NCBI RefSeq assembly: GCF_003076135.1
Contig: NZ_QDGZ01000012.1
Location: forward strand, 48,507 to 112,506
Length of the DNA: 64,000 bases
DNA from: Nocardioides gansuensis
Lineage (GTDB): Bacteria > Actinomycetota > Actinomycetes > Propionibacteriales > Nocardioidaceae
Direction: 5' to 3'
In this document: in pieces, positions 1 through 7,339 of the stretch
Layout of the letters: each line of letters begins with the position of its first letter
Numbering within the stretch: position 1 is the stretch's first letter
The notes under the pieces: model-generated
Told to the model about the DNA's origin: nothing
The model's input: only the letters and a program-made list of their open reading frames with translations
The model's database searches: none
Translations under genes and position numbers: made by a program

Positions 1-1
1 G

Positions 2-769
2 GAGAGCCCGGCAACGGCGGGCCAGGACCCGATCTTCTGGCTGCACCACGCCAACATCGACCGGTTGTGGGAGGTGTGGCTTTCCCTCCCAGGCTCACTC
101 CGGTTGACGGATCCCGGCGGGGGTTCGGCCTTCCTCGTGACGCAGTGGCAGTCGGCGATCTTCTGGTTCGGCTCCGAGCAGTCCCCGTCGACGTACACGA
201 TGGACGATGTCGAGGATCTGTCCAGTGTGAAGATGGGCTACGAGTACGAGTCGATCGAGCTGCCGGAGGCGTCGGCGGAGGCAATCGCCGCCGCGAGGGA
301 ACCGGTGCCGGTCGGGGGAAGTGGGTTTCCCTTGGACGAGGCCCAGGCTCGGTGGGAACCAGTTGCTGCCAGTTTCAATCTGGATTCCAACGAGGAGCGG
401 GATCTCACCTTCCACGCCACGCCCCGGGGCCTGGATGAGGCGCCGCCGACCCGCCTGGTCCTGGAGTTCGCCGGGGTGCGTGCGGTCGTGCCGCACGCGG
501 CGTACGTCGTTGAGGTGAGGTCCGCGCCGGACGCGGAGCCCCATCGAGCCGGGCGGTTTGCGACCTTCGGTCTGGCAGGGACGCCGCCGGAGGAGGAGCG
601 CAACTACCTGGTCGACGCGACGGAGGTTCTGCCCGACCTGGTTGCGGAGGGATGGACCGGCGGGCAGTTGTCGGTGAAGCTCGTGCCCGAGGAGGGGCGT
701 CCCGACTCGGACGATCCCGACCGCGCGATTCATGTCCAGCAGGTCACCGTCTACGCGCAGACATCATGA
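2..769 (+). CDS. Tyrosinase-family copper oxidase, C-terminal part (5' end outside window)
   Basis: The reading frame is open from the first bases and starts with the CuB signature DPIFWLHHANIDRLW, so this is the end of a type-3 dicopper enzyme of the tyrosinase/polyphenol oxidase family, which oxidises phenols with O2. The two adjacent His are CuB ligands; the CuA half lies upstream of the window. About 230 residues follow the CuB motif. They are mostly beta-strand-like and acidic and resemble the C-terminal beta-sandwich domain of polyphenol oxidases that shields the active site. The stop overlaps the start of the DUF2182 gene by 4 nt (ATGA), so the two are translationally coupled. The family call is firm; the substrate cannot be read from the sequence. 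Confidence 0.88.
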   Translation, partial: ESPATAGQDPIFWLHHANIDRLWEVWLSLPGSLRLTDPGGGSAFLVTQWQSAIFWFGSEQSPSTYTMDDVEDLSSVKMGYEYESIELPEASAEAIAAAREPVPVGGSGFPLDEAQARWEPVAASFNLDSNEERDLTFHATPRGLDEAPPTRLVLEFAGVRAVVPHAAYVVEVRSAPDAEPHRAGRFATFGLAGTPPEEERNYLVDATEVLPDLVAEGWTGGQLSVKLVPEEGRPDSDDPDRAIHVQQVTVYAQTS

Positions 770-1560
770 GCCTGCTGCAGGCGACGCTGCTGGCCGGACG
801 CCTGTCGGGGTCGGTCCGGTCCACGTCCACCCGGGTGGTCCTGGGTTGTGCGGCGGCGGCGTGGGTTGCGCTGAGCGTTCCGCGGCCAGGTGGTGGCCAG
901 GGCGCTGGCGAGATGGGCGTGGCGCACGTTCACCACCCTCACACCGTGCCGCCGGTCGCAGCTGAGGTGGTCGACCCCTGGAGCTTGGCCTGGATCGGCA
1001 GCTGGCTGCTGATGGTGGTCGCGATGATGTGGCCGCTGACCATTCCCAGCGTTGGAGCGATCACCCGCTCCAGCTTCCGCGGCTGGCGCATGCGGCTGGG
1101 GGTTGTCTGCCTGGCGACGGTGACCATCCTGTGGCTGGCCGTGGGTCTTGCGGGCGCCATGTTTGCCCGGACGCTTTCGGTTCCGCCAGGCAGCGTCTGG
1201 TGGCAGCTGGCCTTCGTCTGCCTCGCGCTGGTGGCGTTCCGCTCGTCGTGGCGCAGCCGGGTGCTGGAGGGGTGCCTGAGGTTGCCCGCCCTGGCGCCGG
1301 GAGGTCGCCGTGGAGTGGTGACCGCGACGAGGGCGGGCATGCTGACCTGGCGCCGCTGCGCGCTTCTGTGCGGGCCGGTGATGCTAGCGATGGCCATTGG
1401 CCACAGCCTGGTCCTGATGGTCTTCGCATCGCTGGCTGCGTGGTGGGAGGCCTGGCATCCCAGGGCATGGCGAGACCCCGTGCCCGTTTTGTTGATCGCC
1501 GGCGCTGGCGCCTGGATCGCGGTCGCTGCTCTGCTCGACGGAAGGATCGGCCATGCCTGA
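766..1560 (+). CDS. DUF2182-type integral membrane protein, putative metal-binding
   Basis: 264 aa with about six hydrophobic segments. The ATG at 766 is chosen because it overlaps the upstream stop as ATGA. The second membrane segment carries WLLMVVAMMWPL and a later one has CALLCGPVMLAMAIGHSL. Both fit DUF2182, a family annotated as predicted metal-binding membrane proteins. Between the first and second membrane segments lies a histidine cluster, His54, His56, His57 and His59 (HVHHPH), probably outside the membrane. Tight coupling to a copper enzyme suggests a role in copper handling or in loading the tyrosinase, but that is inference. The family assignment rests on motif pattern only. Confidence 0.72.
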   Translation: MSLLQATLLAGRLSGSVRSTSTRVVLGCAAAAWVALSVPRPGGGQGAGEMGVAHVHHPHTVPPVAAEVVDPWSLAWIGSWLLMVVAMMWPLTIPSVGAITRSSFRGWRMRLGVVCLATVTILWLAVGLAGAMFARTLSVPPGSVWWQLAFVCLALVAFRSSWRSRVLEGCLRLPALAPGGRRGVVTATRAGMLTWRRCALLCGPVMLAMAIGHSLVLMVFASLAAWWEAWHPRAWRDPVPVLLIAGAGAWIAVAALLDGRIGHA

Positions 1561-3250
1561 CATCTTCGCCGAGGTGGATCTCCTCATCCAGGACGCATCG
1601 GTCTCCCAGCTCGAGAGCCGCATAGGGGGCAGCGACGCCGGCAAGGAGAGGAAGAAACTGATCATCCCCGGCGACGCCAACGACCGGTTCCTGGACGGGC
1701 CGGCGTGTCGTCGGATCGCAGTGGTCGACTTCGACCCCGCGTCCGGAGACCCTCTACCGCCACCGGTGGTATTCACGCCGTTCGCCTCGAATCCGCGGTC
1801 CGGGAGGTACGTCGCTGACAGCGACCCGACCTCAGCGGCGAGCATCGCGGTCAACACGTTCGGAACGGTGTTCCAGACGGTGCGCATGTTCGAGGGTCCG
1901 GAGGCGCTGGGAAGGCAGGTTGACTGGGCGTTCGGCAGCGAGCAGCTGCTGGTCGTGCCCCGGGCAGGCGAGTGGGCTAACGCCTTCTACGACCGCGGGA
2001 CCCGCAGCCTTCAGTTCTTCTCGTTCCTGGACGACGACGGGAAGCGGGTCTACACCGGGCTGAGTCGCGACATCGTCTCGCACGAGTGCGGACATGCCCT
2101 GCTCGACGCCGTCGTGCCCTCGCTCTACGACAGCTCCACCCCGCAGTCGGTCGCGCTCCACGAAGCGGTCGCGGACCTGGTTGCGGTGATCATGGCCCTC
2201 GACAGCAGTCGACTCCGACAGGCGGTGCTCGCCCTCGGTGACAACTCACTGAGTGGACCCAACGCCTTCAACAACATCGCCGAGGAGTTCGGCATGGCGC
2301 GGCCCGGTGCCGACGGGATGGCCCGCACCGCGCTCCGGGCGCTGCAGAACGACTCCACGCTCGAGACGCTGGCGGGCGAACGTCCGCACATGCTGAGCAC
2401 GCTGCTCTCGGCGATCTTCTACGACACGCTGTCCAAGATCTTCATGGCCCGGTTCGAGGACGAACAGATGACTGACGACGCGGGTGTGGCCCTCCCGAGA
2501 GAAGAAGCCGCCAACAAGGCACTCGGCACCGCGCTGATCATCTTCCGCAGGTTCCTGCTCCGCGGGATCGACTACCTGCCGCCTGGTGAGCTCAGCTTCG
2601 CCGACGTTGGTCGCGCCACTCTGGCGGCCGACCGTGCGGCCCGCCCCGACGCCGACTCGAGCGTGGCCCTCATCGAACAACGGAAGGGTTTCGCGGAGAA
2701 CTTCGTCAAGCGACTCATCGTGGCCAAGGCGGGTGACCTCGACGGTGCCCAACCCAAGAAGCTCGACGTGCCCGCCGATCGAGTGGGGCAGCTGCACGTC
2801 AGCGACTGGGCGGCCTACCAGTACGTCACCCATCACCGCGCGACGCTGGGCATCCCGAAAGGCTCCTCCTTCACGGTGCTGCCCCGTGTCGACAGCACGA
2901 AGGTGATCGGCCCCAAGCGCGATGGAGTGGCGCCGGTCCAGCGGGAACTGATCCTGAAGGTCGCCTGGAACCACACCGAGGACGCCACCGGGCGTGCCCG
3001 CAGGATGCGAGTGGTCCCGACCGGTGCGACCGTCGCACTCAAATGGGAGACCGGGGAGTGCCTGGCCCTGGTCCGCAGCGACGTCACCAGCGCCGATCAG
3101 CAGCGTGAGCGTGATCGGCTCCTGGTCGAGCTGGAGCACGAGGGCGTGCTCGAACCCGACGACGAGGCCGGTGTCGGGCTTCGGGGCGCTGGCGATGCCG
3201 GCCTACACGGCAGCCACAGGTTGCTTCACCTCGCGGGGTGGGATGCATGA
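1553..3250 (+). CDS. HExxH zinc metallopeptidase, thermolysin (M4)-like
   Basis: 565 aa. The zinc motif HECGH is at residues 177-181 and the downstream glutamate motif LHEAVAD at 202-208, with Glu204 as the likely third ligand. This HExxH...E spacing is that of gluzincins such as M4 thermolysin-like peptidases. There is no obvious signal peptide or propeptide, unlike secreted M4 enzymes, so it may be cytosolic or exported by another route. The C-terminal ~180 residues are outside the catalytic core and unassigned. ATG 1553 has GGAAGGA 6 nt upstream and overlaps the DUF2182 stop by 8 nt (ATGCCTGA). The gene is the third in a tightly packed operon. Whether it is an active protease or a modifier in the operon's system is unknown. 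Confidence 0.78.
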   Translation: MPDIFAEVDLLIQDASVSQLESRIGGSDAGKERKKLIIPGDANDRFLDGPACRRIAVVDFDPASGDPLPPPVVFTPFASNPRSGRYVADSDPTSAASIAVNTFGTVFQTVRMFEGPEALGRQVDWAFGSEQLLVVPRAGEWANAFYDRGTRSLQFFSFLDDDGKRVYTGLSRDIVSHECGHALLDAVVPSLYDSSTPQSVALHEAVADLVAVIMALDSSRLRQAVLALGDNSLSGPNAFNNIAEEFGMARPGADGMARTALRALQNDSTLETLAGERPHMLSTLLSAIFYDTLSKIFMARFEDEQMTDDAGVALPREEAANKALGTALIIFRRFLLRGIDYLPPGELSFADVGRATLAADRAARPDADSSVALIEQRKGFAENFVKRLIVAKAGDLDGAQPKKLDVPADRVGQLHVSDWAAYQYVTHHRATLGIPKGSSFTVLPRVDSTKVIGPKRDGVAPVQRELILKVAWNHTEDATGRARRMRVVPTGATVALKWETGECLALVRSDVTSADQQRERDRLLVELEHEGVLEPDDEAGVGLRGAGDAGLHGSHRLLHLAGWDA

Positions 3251-4419
3251 GCGAACTGGTGGTGCGTTCGTACAACGTGGGCTTCGGCGACGCGATCCTG
3301 GTGTCGATCCCCGAGGCCACCAACGCAGGCGCCGAGGAGACGCGGCACCTGCTGATCGACGTCGGCAACCTGTTGGCCGGGGACGGCAACGACGACAAGG
3401 TCTTCACCGGTGTGGTGCAGGACATTTCGGATCGCACCGGCGGGACCGTCGACCTCTATCTGATGACCCACGAGCACCTCGACCACGTCCAGGGGCTGCT
3501 GGCCGCGGAGCGGGCAGGTGTCGAGCTCGCGGCGCGGCACGCATGGCTCACGGGGTCGGCCCACCCGGCGTACTACGAGACCCATCCGGAGGCGAAGGAG
3601 AAGATGCGCACGCTCCAGCTCTCTCTCGCCGAGGCGCACCGGATGCTCCAGGCGGAGCCCGACCCGTGGCTGGAGATGATGGTGCGCAACAACTCCGCGA
3701 TGCTCCCACCCGGGGCGCTCGGCTTGAGAACCAGCGACTACGTCGACCATCTGCGCGGCATCGCCCCGGAGGACCAGACCCACTACGTCGACAACACCAC
3801 CGACATCGTCGGCAAGCACCCGTTCCACGAGGCGGTGCTGAGGATCCTCGCGCCCGAGGAGGACACGTCGTCGTACTACCGGAAACTCGGCCCGACGCAC
3901 ACCACAGCGGATGAACTCCCGGCTGCGGGCGCAGCAGAGGCGCCTGCGGGCCTCTCCGTGCCACCGGTGGGCGTGGATCCAGGAGCGTTCTACGACCTCC
4001 AGGCCTCCCGGCGGAAGAGCACCCGCCGCCAGATCATGGAGATCGATAAGGCCAACAACAACACCAGCGTGGTGCTCGAACTCGAGTGGCGCGGCTGGCG
4101 ACTGCTCTTCGCCGGCGACGCCGAGCTCGGTTCGTGGAAGCTGATGCACGAGCAGAACCTGATCAAGCCCGTGCACTTCGTGAAGGTGTCGCACCACGGC
4201 AGCCACAACGGCACGTACGACGAGCTGTTTGACGAGCTCATGCCCGCCGAGAGCCCGGACGGTCGGGAGCGGCACGCGCTGGTGTCCACCCATGACGGCG
4301 ACTGGGACAGCGTGCCGGACACGGACGGGACCCTGTCGCTGTACTCGTCACGCTGCACCTTGCACGACACCCGCGCCCTTGCCCACGGGGCGTTTCTTGA
4401 GATCCGGTTTCCCGGCTAG
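3247..4419 (+). CDS. Metallo-beta-lactamase-fold hydrolase, ComEC/Rec2-like
   Basis: 390 aa. The metal-binding motif THEHLDH (His75, His77, Asp79, His80) is followed by FAGDAEL (Asp291) and SHHGSHNGT (His316/His317), the pattern of the ComEC/Rec2-like branch of MBL-fold hydrolases. Most characterised relatives cleave phosphodiester bonds. There are no membrane segments, so this is a stand-alone soluble enzyme rather than a DNA-uptake channel. A long insertion of ~150 residues separates the HxHxDH part from the second half. ATG 3247 is chosen because it overlaps the peptidase stop as ATGA; a GTG at 3238 in the same frame is a less likely start. Its position between a peptidase and a patatin points to a shared hydrolytic role, but the substrate is unknown. 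Confidence 0.82.
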   Translation: MSELVVRSYNVGFGDAILVSIPEATNAGAEETRHLLIDVGNLLAGDGNDDKVFTGVVQDISDRTGGTVDLYLMTHEHLDHVQGLLAAERAGVELAARHAWLTGSAHPAYYETHPEAKEKMRTLQLSLAEAHRMLQAEPDPWLEMMVRNNSAMLPPGALGLRTSDYVDHLRGIAPEDQTHYVDNTTDIVGKHPFHEAVLRILAPEEDTSSYYRKLGPTHTTADELPAAGAAEAPAGLSVPPVGVDPGAFYDLQASRRKSTRRQIMEIDKANNNTSVVLELEWRGWRLLFAGDAELGSWKLMHEQNLIKPVHFVKVSHHGSHNGTYDELFDELMPAESPDGRERHALVSTHDGDWDSVPDTDGTLSLYSSRCTLHDTRALAHGAFLEIRFPG

Positions 4420-4450
4420 CGCCGGTGGGCAGGACAAGCGGAGGTATGAG

Positions 4451-5665
4451 ATGACTGACCCAGAAGCGCTGTTGCCGGGGCCCCAGGAGGAGATCACCGC
4501 CGACCAACCGGTGTCCCGGCCACCGGGCCATGACGAGGCGCCCTCGGAGGGCCTGGCTCTGTGCTTGTCAGGGGGCGGGTACCGGGCGATGCTCTTCCAC
4601 GTCGGCGTCCTGTGGCGGCTGAACGAGGCCGGGATGCTGCGCGAGCTCGACCGAATCTCGAGCGTCTCCGGCGGTTCGATCACGGCCGGGGTTCTTGGCC
4701 TCAACTGGGAGAACCTCGACTTTGACGACGCCGGCGTGGCGCGGAACTTCCAAAGCCAGCTGGTCGACCCGATTCGCAAGATGGCCGGCGTCGGCATCGA
4801 CGTTACCTCGGTACTGACCGGGCTGGGTCTTCCGTTCACCTCGATCTCGGACCGGATCGTCAAGGCCTACAAGCAACATCTCTTCGGCAAGGCGACGCTC
4901 CAGAACCTTCCCGACGACGACCCGAAACCGGTTGGCCCTGAGAAGCCCCCACCGCGGTTCGTGATCAACGCGACGAACCTCGAGTCCGGCGTGCTGATGC
5001 GCTTCAGCAGGCCCTACCTGGCTGACTACCGCGTGGGCAAGGTGCACTTCCCCGACCTGCCGCTGGCTGTCGCGGTGGCCGCATCCTCTGCCTTCCCGCC
5101 TGTGCTGTCGCCGTGCACGGTGGACCTTGAACACGAGGACTGGGTGACCGAGGAGGGCAACGACCTGACCGGCGCCGGCTTCCGCGGCCAGATCAGGCTC
5201 TGTGACGGCGGGGTCTACGACAACCTTGGCCTGCAAACAGCCTGGAATCAGTTCCGCACGATCCTGGTGGCCGACGCCGGTGGCCACATGGGCGCCGATT
5301 CCTCCCCGCCGACGGACTGGCCAAGGCACATGGTGCGGGTCCTGTCCGTGATCGACAGCCAGGTCCGGTCCCTTCGCAAGCGTCAGGTCATCGAGGCCTT
5401 CAAGTCGGACCGCCGAACAGGTGCCTATCTCGGCATCCGCAGCCACGTCGCGGACTACCACCTCGACGGCGCGATGCCGGCCGACCCGGAAATCACCGAC
5501 AAGCTCGCCGCGATCGCAACCCGGCTGGACGACCTGCCAGCGGAGCGGCAGGAGTCGTTGATCAATTGGGGCTACGTGATCACCGACACCGGAATCCGAA
5601 AGCATGTCCGAGAGGGGTTGCCTGCAGGCGACCTGCCCTACCCGGCCCGCCCTCTGGTCAGCTGA
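4451..5665 (+). CDS. Patatin-like phospholipase
   Basis: 404 aa. The oxyanion-hole motif SGGGYR is at residues 40-45, the nucleophile elbow SVSGGS at 71-76 (Ser73 nucleophile), and the catalytic Asp in the motif DGGVYDN at 252-258. This is the Ser-Asp dyad of patatin-like acyl hydrolases, which deacylate membrane lipids. The first ~35 residues are Pro/Glu-rich and look disordered; there is no signal peptide. ATG 4451 follows GCGGAGGT at good spacing, after a 31-nt gap from the MBL gene, so it is the last gene of the operon. Patatins occur both as secreted toxins and as effectors of bacterial immunity. Nothing here decides between these. Confidence 0.88.
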   Translation: MTDPEALLPGPQEEITADQPVSRPPGHDEAPSEGLALCLSGGGYRAMLFHVGVLWRLNEAGMLRELDRISSVSGGSITAGVLGLNWENLDFDDAGVARNFQSQLVDPIRKMAGVGIDVTSVLTGLGLPFTSISDRIVKAYKQHLFGKATLQNLPDDDPKPVGPEKPPPRFVINATNLESGVLMRFSRPYLADYRVGKVHFPDLPLAVAVAASSAFPPVLSPCTVDLEHEDWVTEEGNDLTGAGFRGQIRLCDGGVYDNLGLQTAWNQFRTILVADAGGHMGADSSPPTDWPRHMVRVLSVIDSQVRSLRKRQVIEAFKSDRRTGAYLGIRSHVADYHLDGAMPADPEITDKLAAIATRLDDLPAERQESLINWGYVITDTGIRKHVREGLPAGDLPYPARPLVS

Positions 5666-6150
5666 GCCATGGCTGGGTCACGGAGACCCACTCGCGCTGG
5701 AACCCTCCGGCCAGCCGGCTTCTGCGCCTCAACCCCTGCCAACGCGACACATCGAGACTGTTGTCCGGTCAGCGCAGGACCGCAGTTTCTGTGACGCGCT
5801 GACCTCGCGGGTTGCCTCGCGGCTCAGCGTCCGTCGCAGCGTTTGAGGATCACAAACTTTCCCTCGTCCGCAGTGACGACCTCTATCCCGCAAGGCACCC
5901 CTTGGGTCGGACAGCATGAGTCCGCTCGACCCCGCCTCCGCGTGGTGCGCCAGCAGCGGCGCGTCGAGCGCAAGCGCCGGGGGACTGCATCGTCGGCGCT
6001 GGATGTCGGCCTGAGTCGCCCGACCCGCAGGCTTGGCTCAAGGCCAGAAGCCGCCGAGGTCCTGGAAGGAGGCCGCTGATCTGATCGGCTGGAGCCGGTA
6101 CGCGGTCGCGAAGCTGCTCGAGGCTGGGGCCCGGTGAGCGAGCGCCCGAG
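5666..6150. other. 485-bp gap without an intact gene
   Basis: Only short frames without good start sites are present. A short frame just before 6138 reads like the end of a helix-turn-helix segment (EAADLIGWSRYAVAKLLEAG) and may be a gene remnant. I see no convincing terminator hairpin after the patatin gene. Confidence 0.4.
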
Positions 6151-6675
6151 TCAGCAGGAGTCCGTGGGCTGCAGTGAGACCAGGTCGACCAGGTCCACGC
6201 GCACCACGGTGCCGCGCACGTCGAGATCGATCCACCCGGCAGCGCTGTCGACGACCTGGCCGCAGGCGGTGCCGCTGCTGGTAGTGACCTGAACAGGGCG
6301 TTCTGCGCCGGACTGCGGCCACCAGTTGCTGGATGCCGAAAGCGCGGTCAAACCGACCGCGACGCAGGTCAAGATGACGCCGGCCCGGAGCCGACGGGCA
6401 CCGGCGGCTGGGTCCGCCGGTGCGCCGAGCGGCCACGCCACAACCGCCACAAGAAAAAGCCCGATTGCTGCGACGGCGAGGGCGAGCAGCGCCAGGATGC
6501 CGGCGACGGACTGCAGCCATATGGGGAGCCTGGTGCCGCTGTCGCCGGTGAGCACGCCGCAAAGTCCCACGAAGGCCAGGGCCGCGAGCTGCAACTTGTG
6601 CCACTCGCGGGCCGAGGCACTGAGCGCGTCGGGCGCCGCGAAGCGTTGCGGTTCCTGCTCGGGCGTGTCGGCCAT
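6151..6675 (-). CDS. Small membrane protein of unknown function
   Basis: 174 aa from ATG 6675. An upstream in-frame start at 6720 would add 15 residues but has no better ribosome site. An AAGGGG stretch lies 10 nt before the chosen ATG. An acidic N-terminal stretch is followed by three hydrophobic segments (near LQLAALAFVGLCGVL, a long Ala/Leu-rich pair of helices, and GVILTCVAVGLTAL). The last ~55 residues are soluble and beta-rich, probably outside the membrane. No family was recognised. It stands alone on the minus strand between two plus-strand operons, so it is likely a separate transcription unit. Confidence 0.6.
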   Translation of the reverse strand: MADTPEQEPQRFAAPDALSASAREWHKLQLAALAFVGLCGVLTGDSGTRLPIWLQSVAGILALLALAVAAIGLFLVAVVAWPLGAPADPAAGARRLRAGVILTCVAVGLTALSASSNWWPQSGAERPVQVTTSSGTACGQVVDSAAGWIDLDVRGTVVRVDLVDLVSLQPTDSC

Positions 6676-7053
6676 CTTCCATGCACCCCTTCTTGCGGTT
6701 GCCTCGACGGTATGCGCCACGCCAGCACGGAGCCCATGGACTCAACTGCCCGGTCCAGGAACCGGCGGCATCGGCGGGGATGCCGGGCCCCCATCACCCG
6801 CAAACGTACGCCCAGCCCGGAACGCAATCTGCCTGAGCATCGGACGAGGCGCCCAGGAACACTCGAGCTGCGTGAGCGAATGCTCCGGGGCGCCTCGTGG
6901 GAGACAGGTGTAACGGACCCTCCCCCAAAGTGCAACGATGCTTGAAGATGGGAACATCTGCGCTGCGTCCCCGGGGAGGTCTCAACGGGTGGGAAGGCGC
7001 GGGCCGTGGACGTCGCCCCCGTTTGAGGCGAGCCCGCCGAGAAGGGGAACCCA
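6676..7053. other. Non-coding stretch before the DUF6603 operon
   Basis: No supported gene, RNA or strong hairpin was seen. The stretch probably contains the promoter of the minus-strand membrane-protein gene. Confidence 0.35.
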
Positions 7054-7185
7054 GTGACCGCCGAGATCCTGGAGCCCTTGGCGCCTCGTGCGGAGAAATC
7101 GGTCCGCAGGGACGATGTGGCGGAGATGTGCCGGCGAGCACACCGCCGGAATTCGGGTCGCGGGGCTCCACATAGTCCCAAGTGA
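7054..7185 (+). CDS. Possible 43-aa basic small protein
   Basis: A GTG at 7054 has GAAGGGG 6 nt upstream and opens a 43-codon frame that reads like an amphipathic, Arg-rich helix (SVRRDDVAEMCRRAHRRN). No relative was recognised. It ends inside the inverted repeat at 7171-7190. It may be chance; the good ribosome site is the main support. Confidence 0.22.
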   Translation: MTAEILEPLAPRAEKSVRRDDVAEMCRRAHRRNSGRGAPHSPK

Positions 7186-7190
7186 CTATG
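7171..7190. promoter_or_regulatory. Perfect 7-bp inverted repeat, putative operator
   Basis: CATAGTC and GACTATG flank a 6-nt spacer, giving a perfect 20-bp dyad about 100 bp upstream of the first ribosome site of the five-gene operon. Dyads of this size suit NarL/LuxR-type or TetR-type regulators. Its role is inferred from position only. Confidence 0.45.
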
Positions 7191-7288
7191 CCGCTCGGCG
7201 CTCGACCGCCGCTAGCGTGACAGGGCAGCGGGACGCCGGTCGGCGGGCAGGCCTCGCGTCCCGTCCACCTCGAACAGGGGGAGGCGCG

Positions 7289-7339
7289 ATGGACGCCAGC
7301 TGCACCGCCGGACGGCACCGGGCCAAGCCCCATGCCTGA
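7289..7339 (+). CDS. 16-aa upstream ORF coupled to the DUF6603 gene
   Basis: ATG 7289 has a near-consensus ribosome site (GGGGGAGG) at good spacing, whereas the large gene that begins at 7332 has none of its own. The 16-codon frame (MDASCTAGRHRAKPHA) ends in TGA at 7337-7339, overlapping the next ATG by 8 nt. Ribosomes ending this peptide would be placed to restart on the DUF6603 gene, so it may act as a translational loader. The peptide may have no function of its own. Confidence 0.42.
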   Translation: MDASCTAGRHRAKPHA

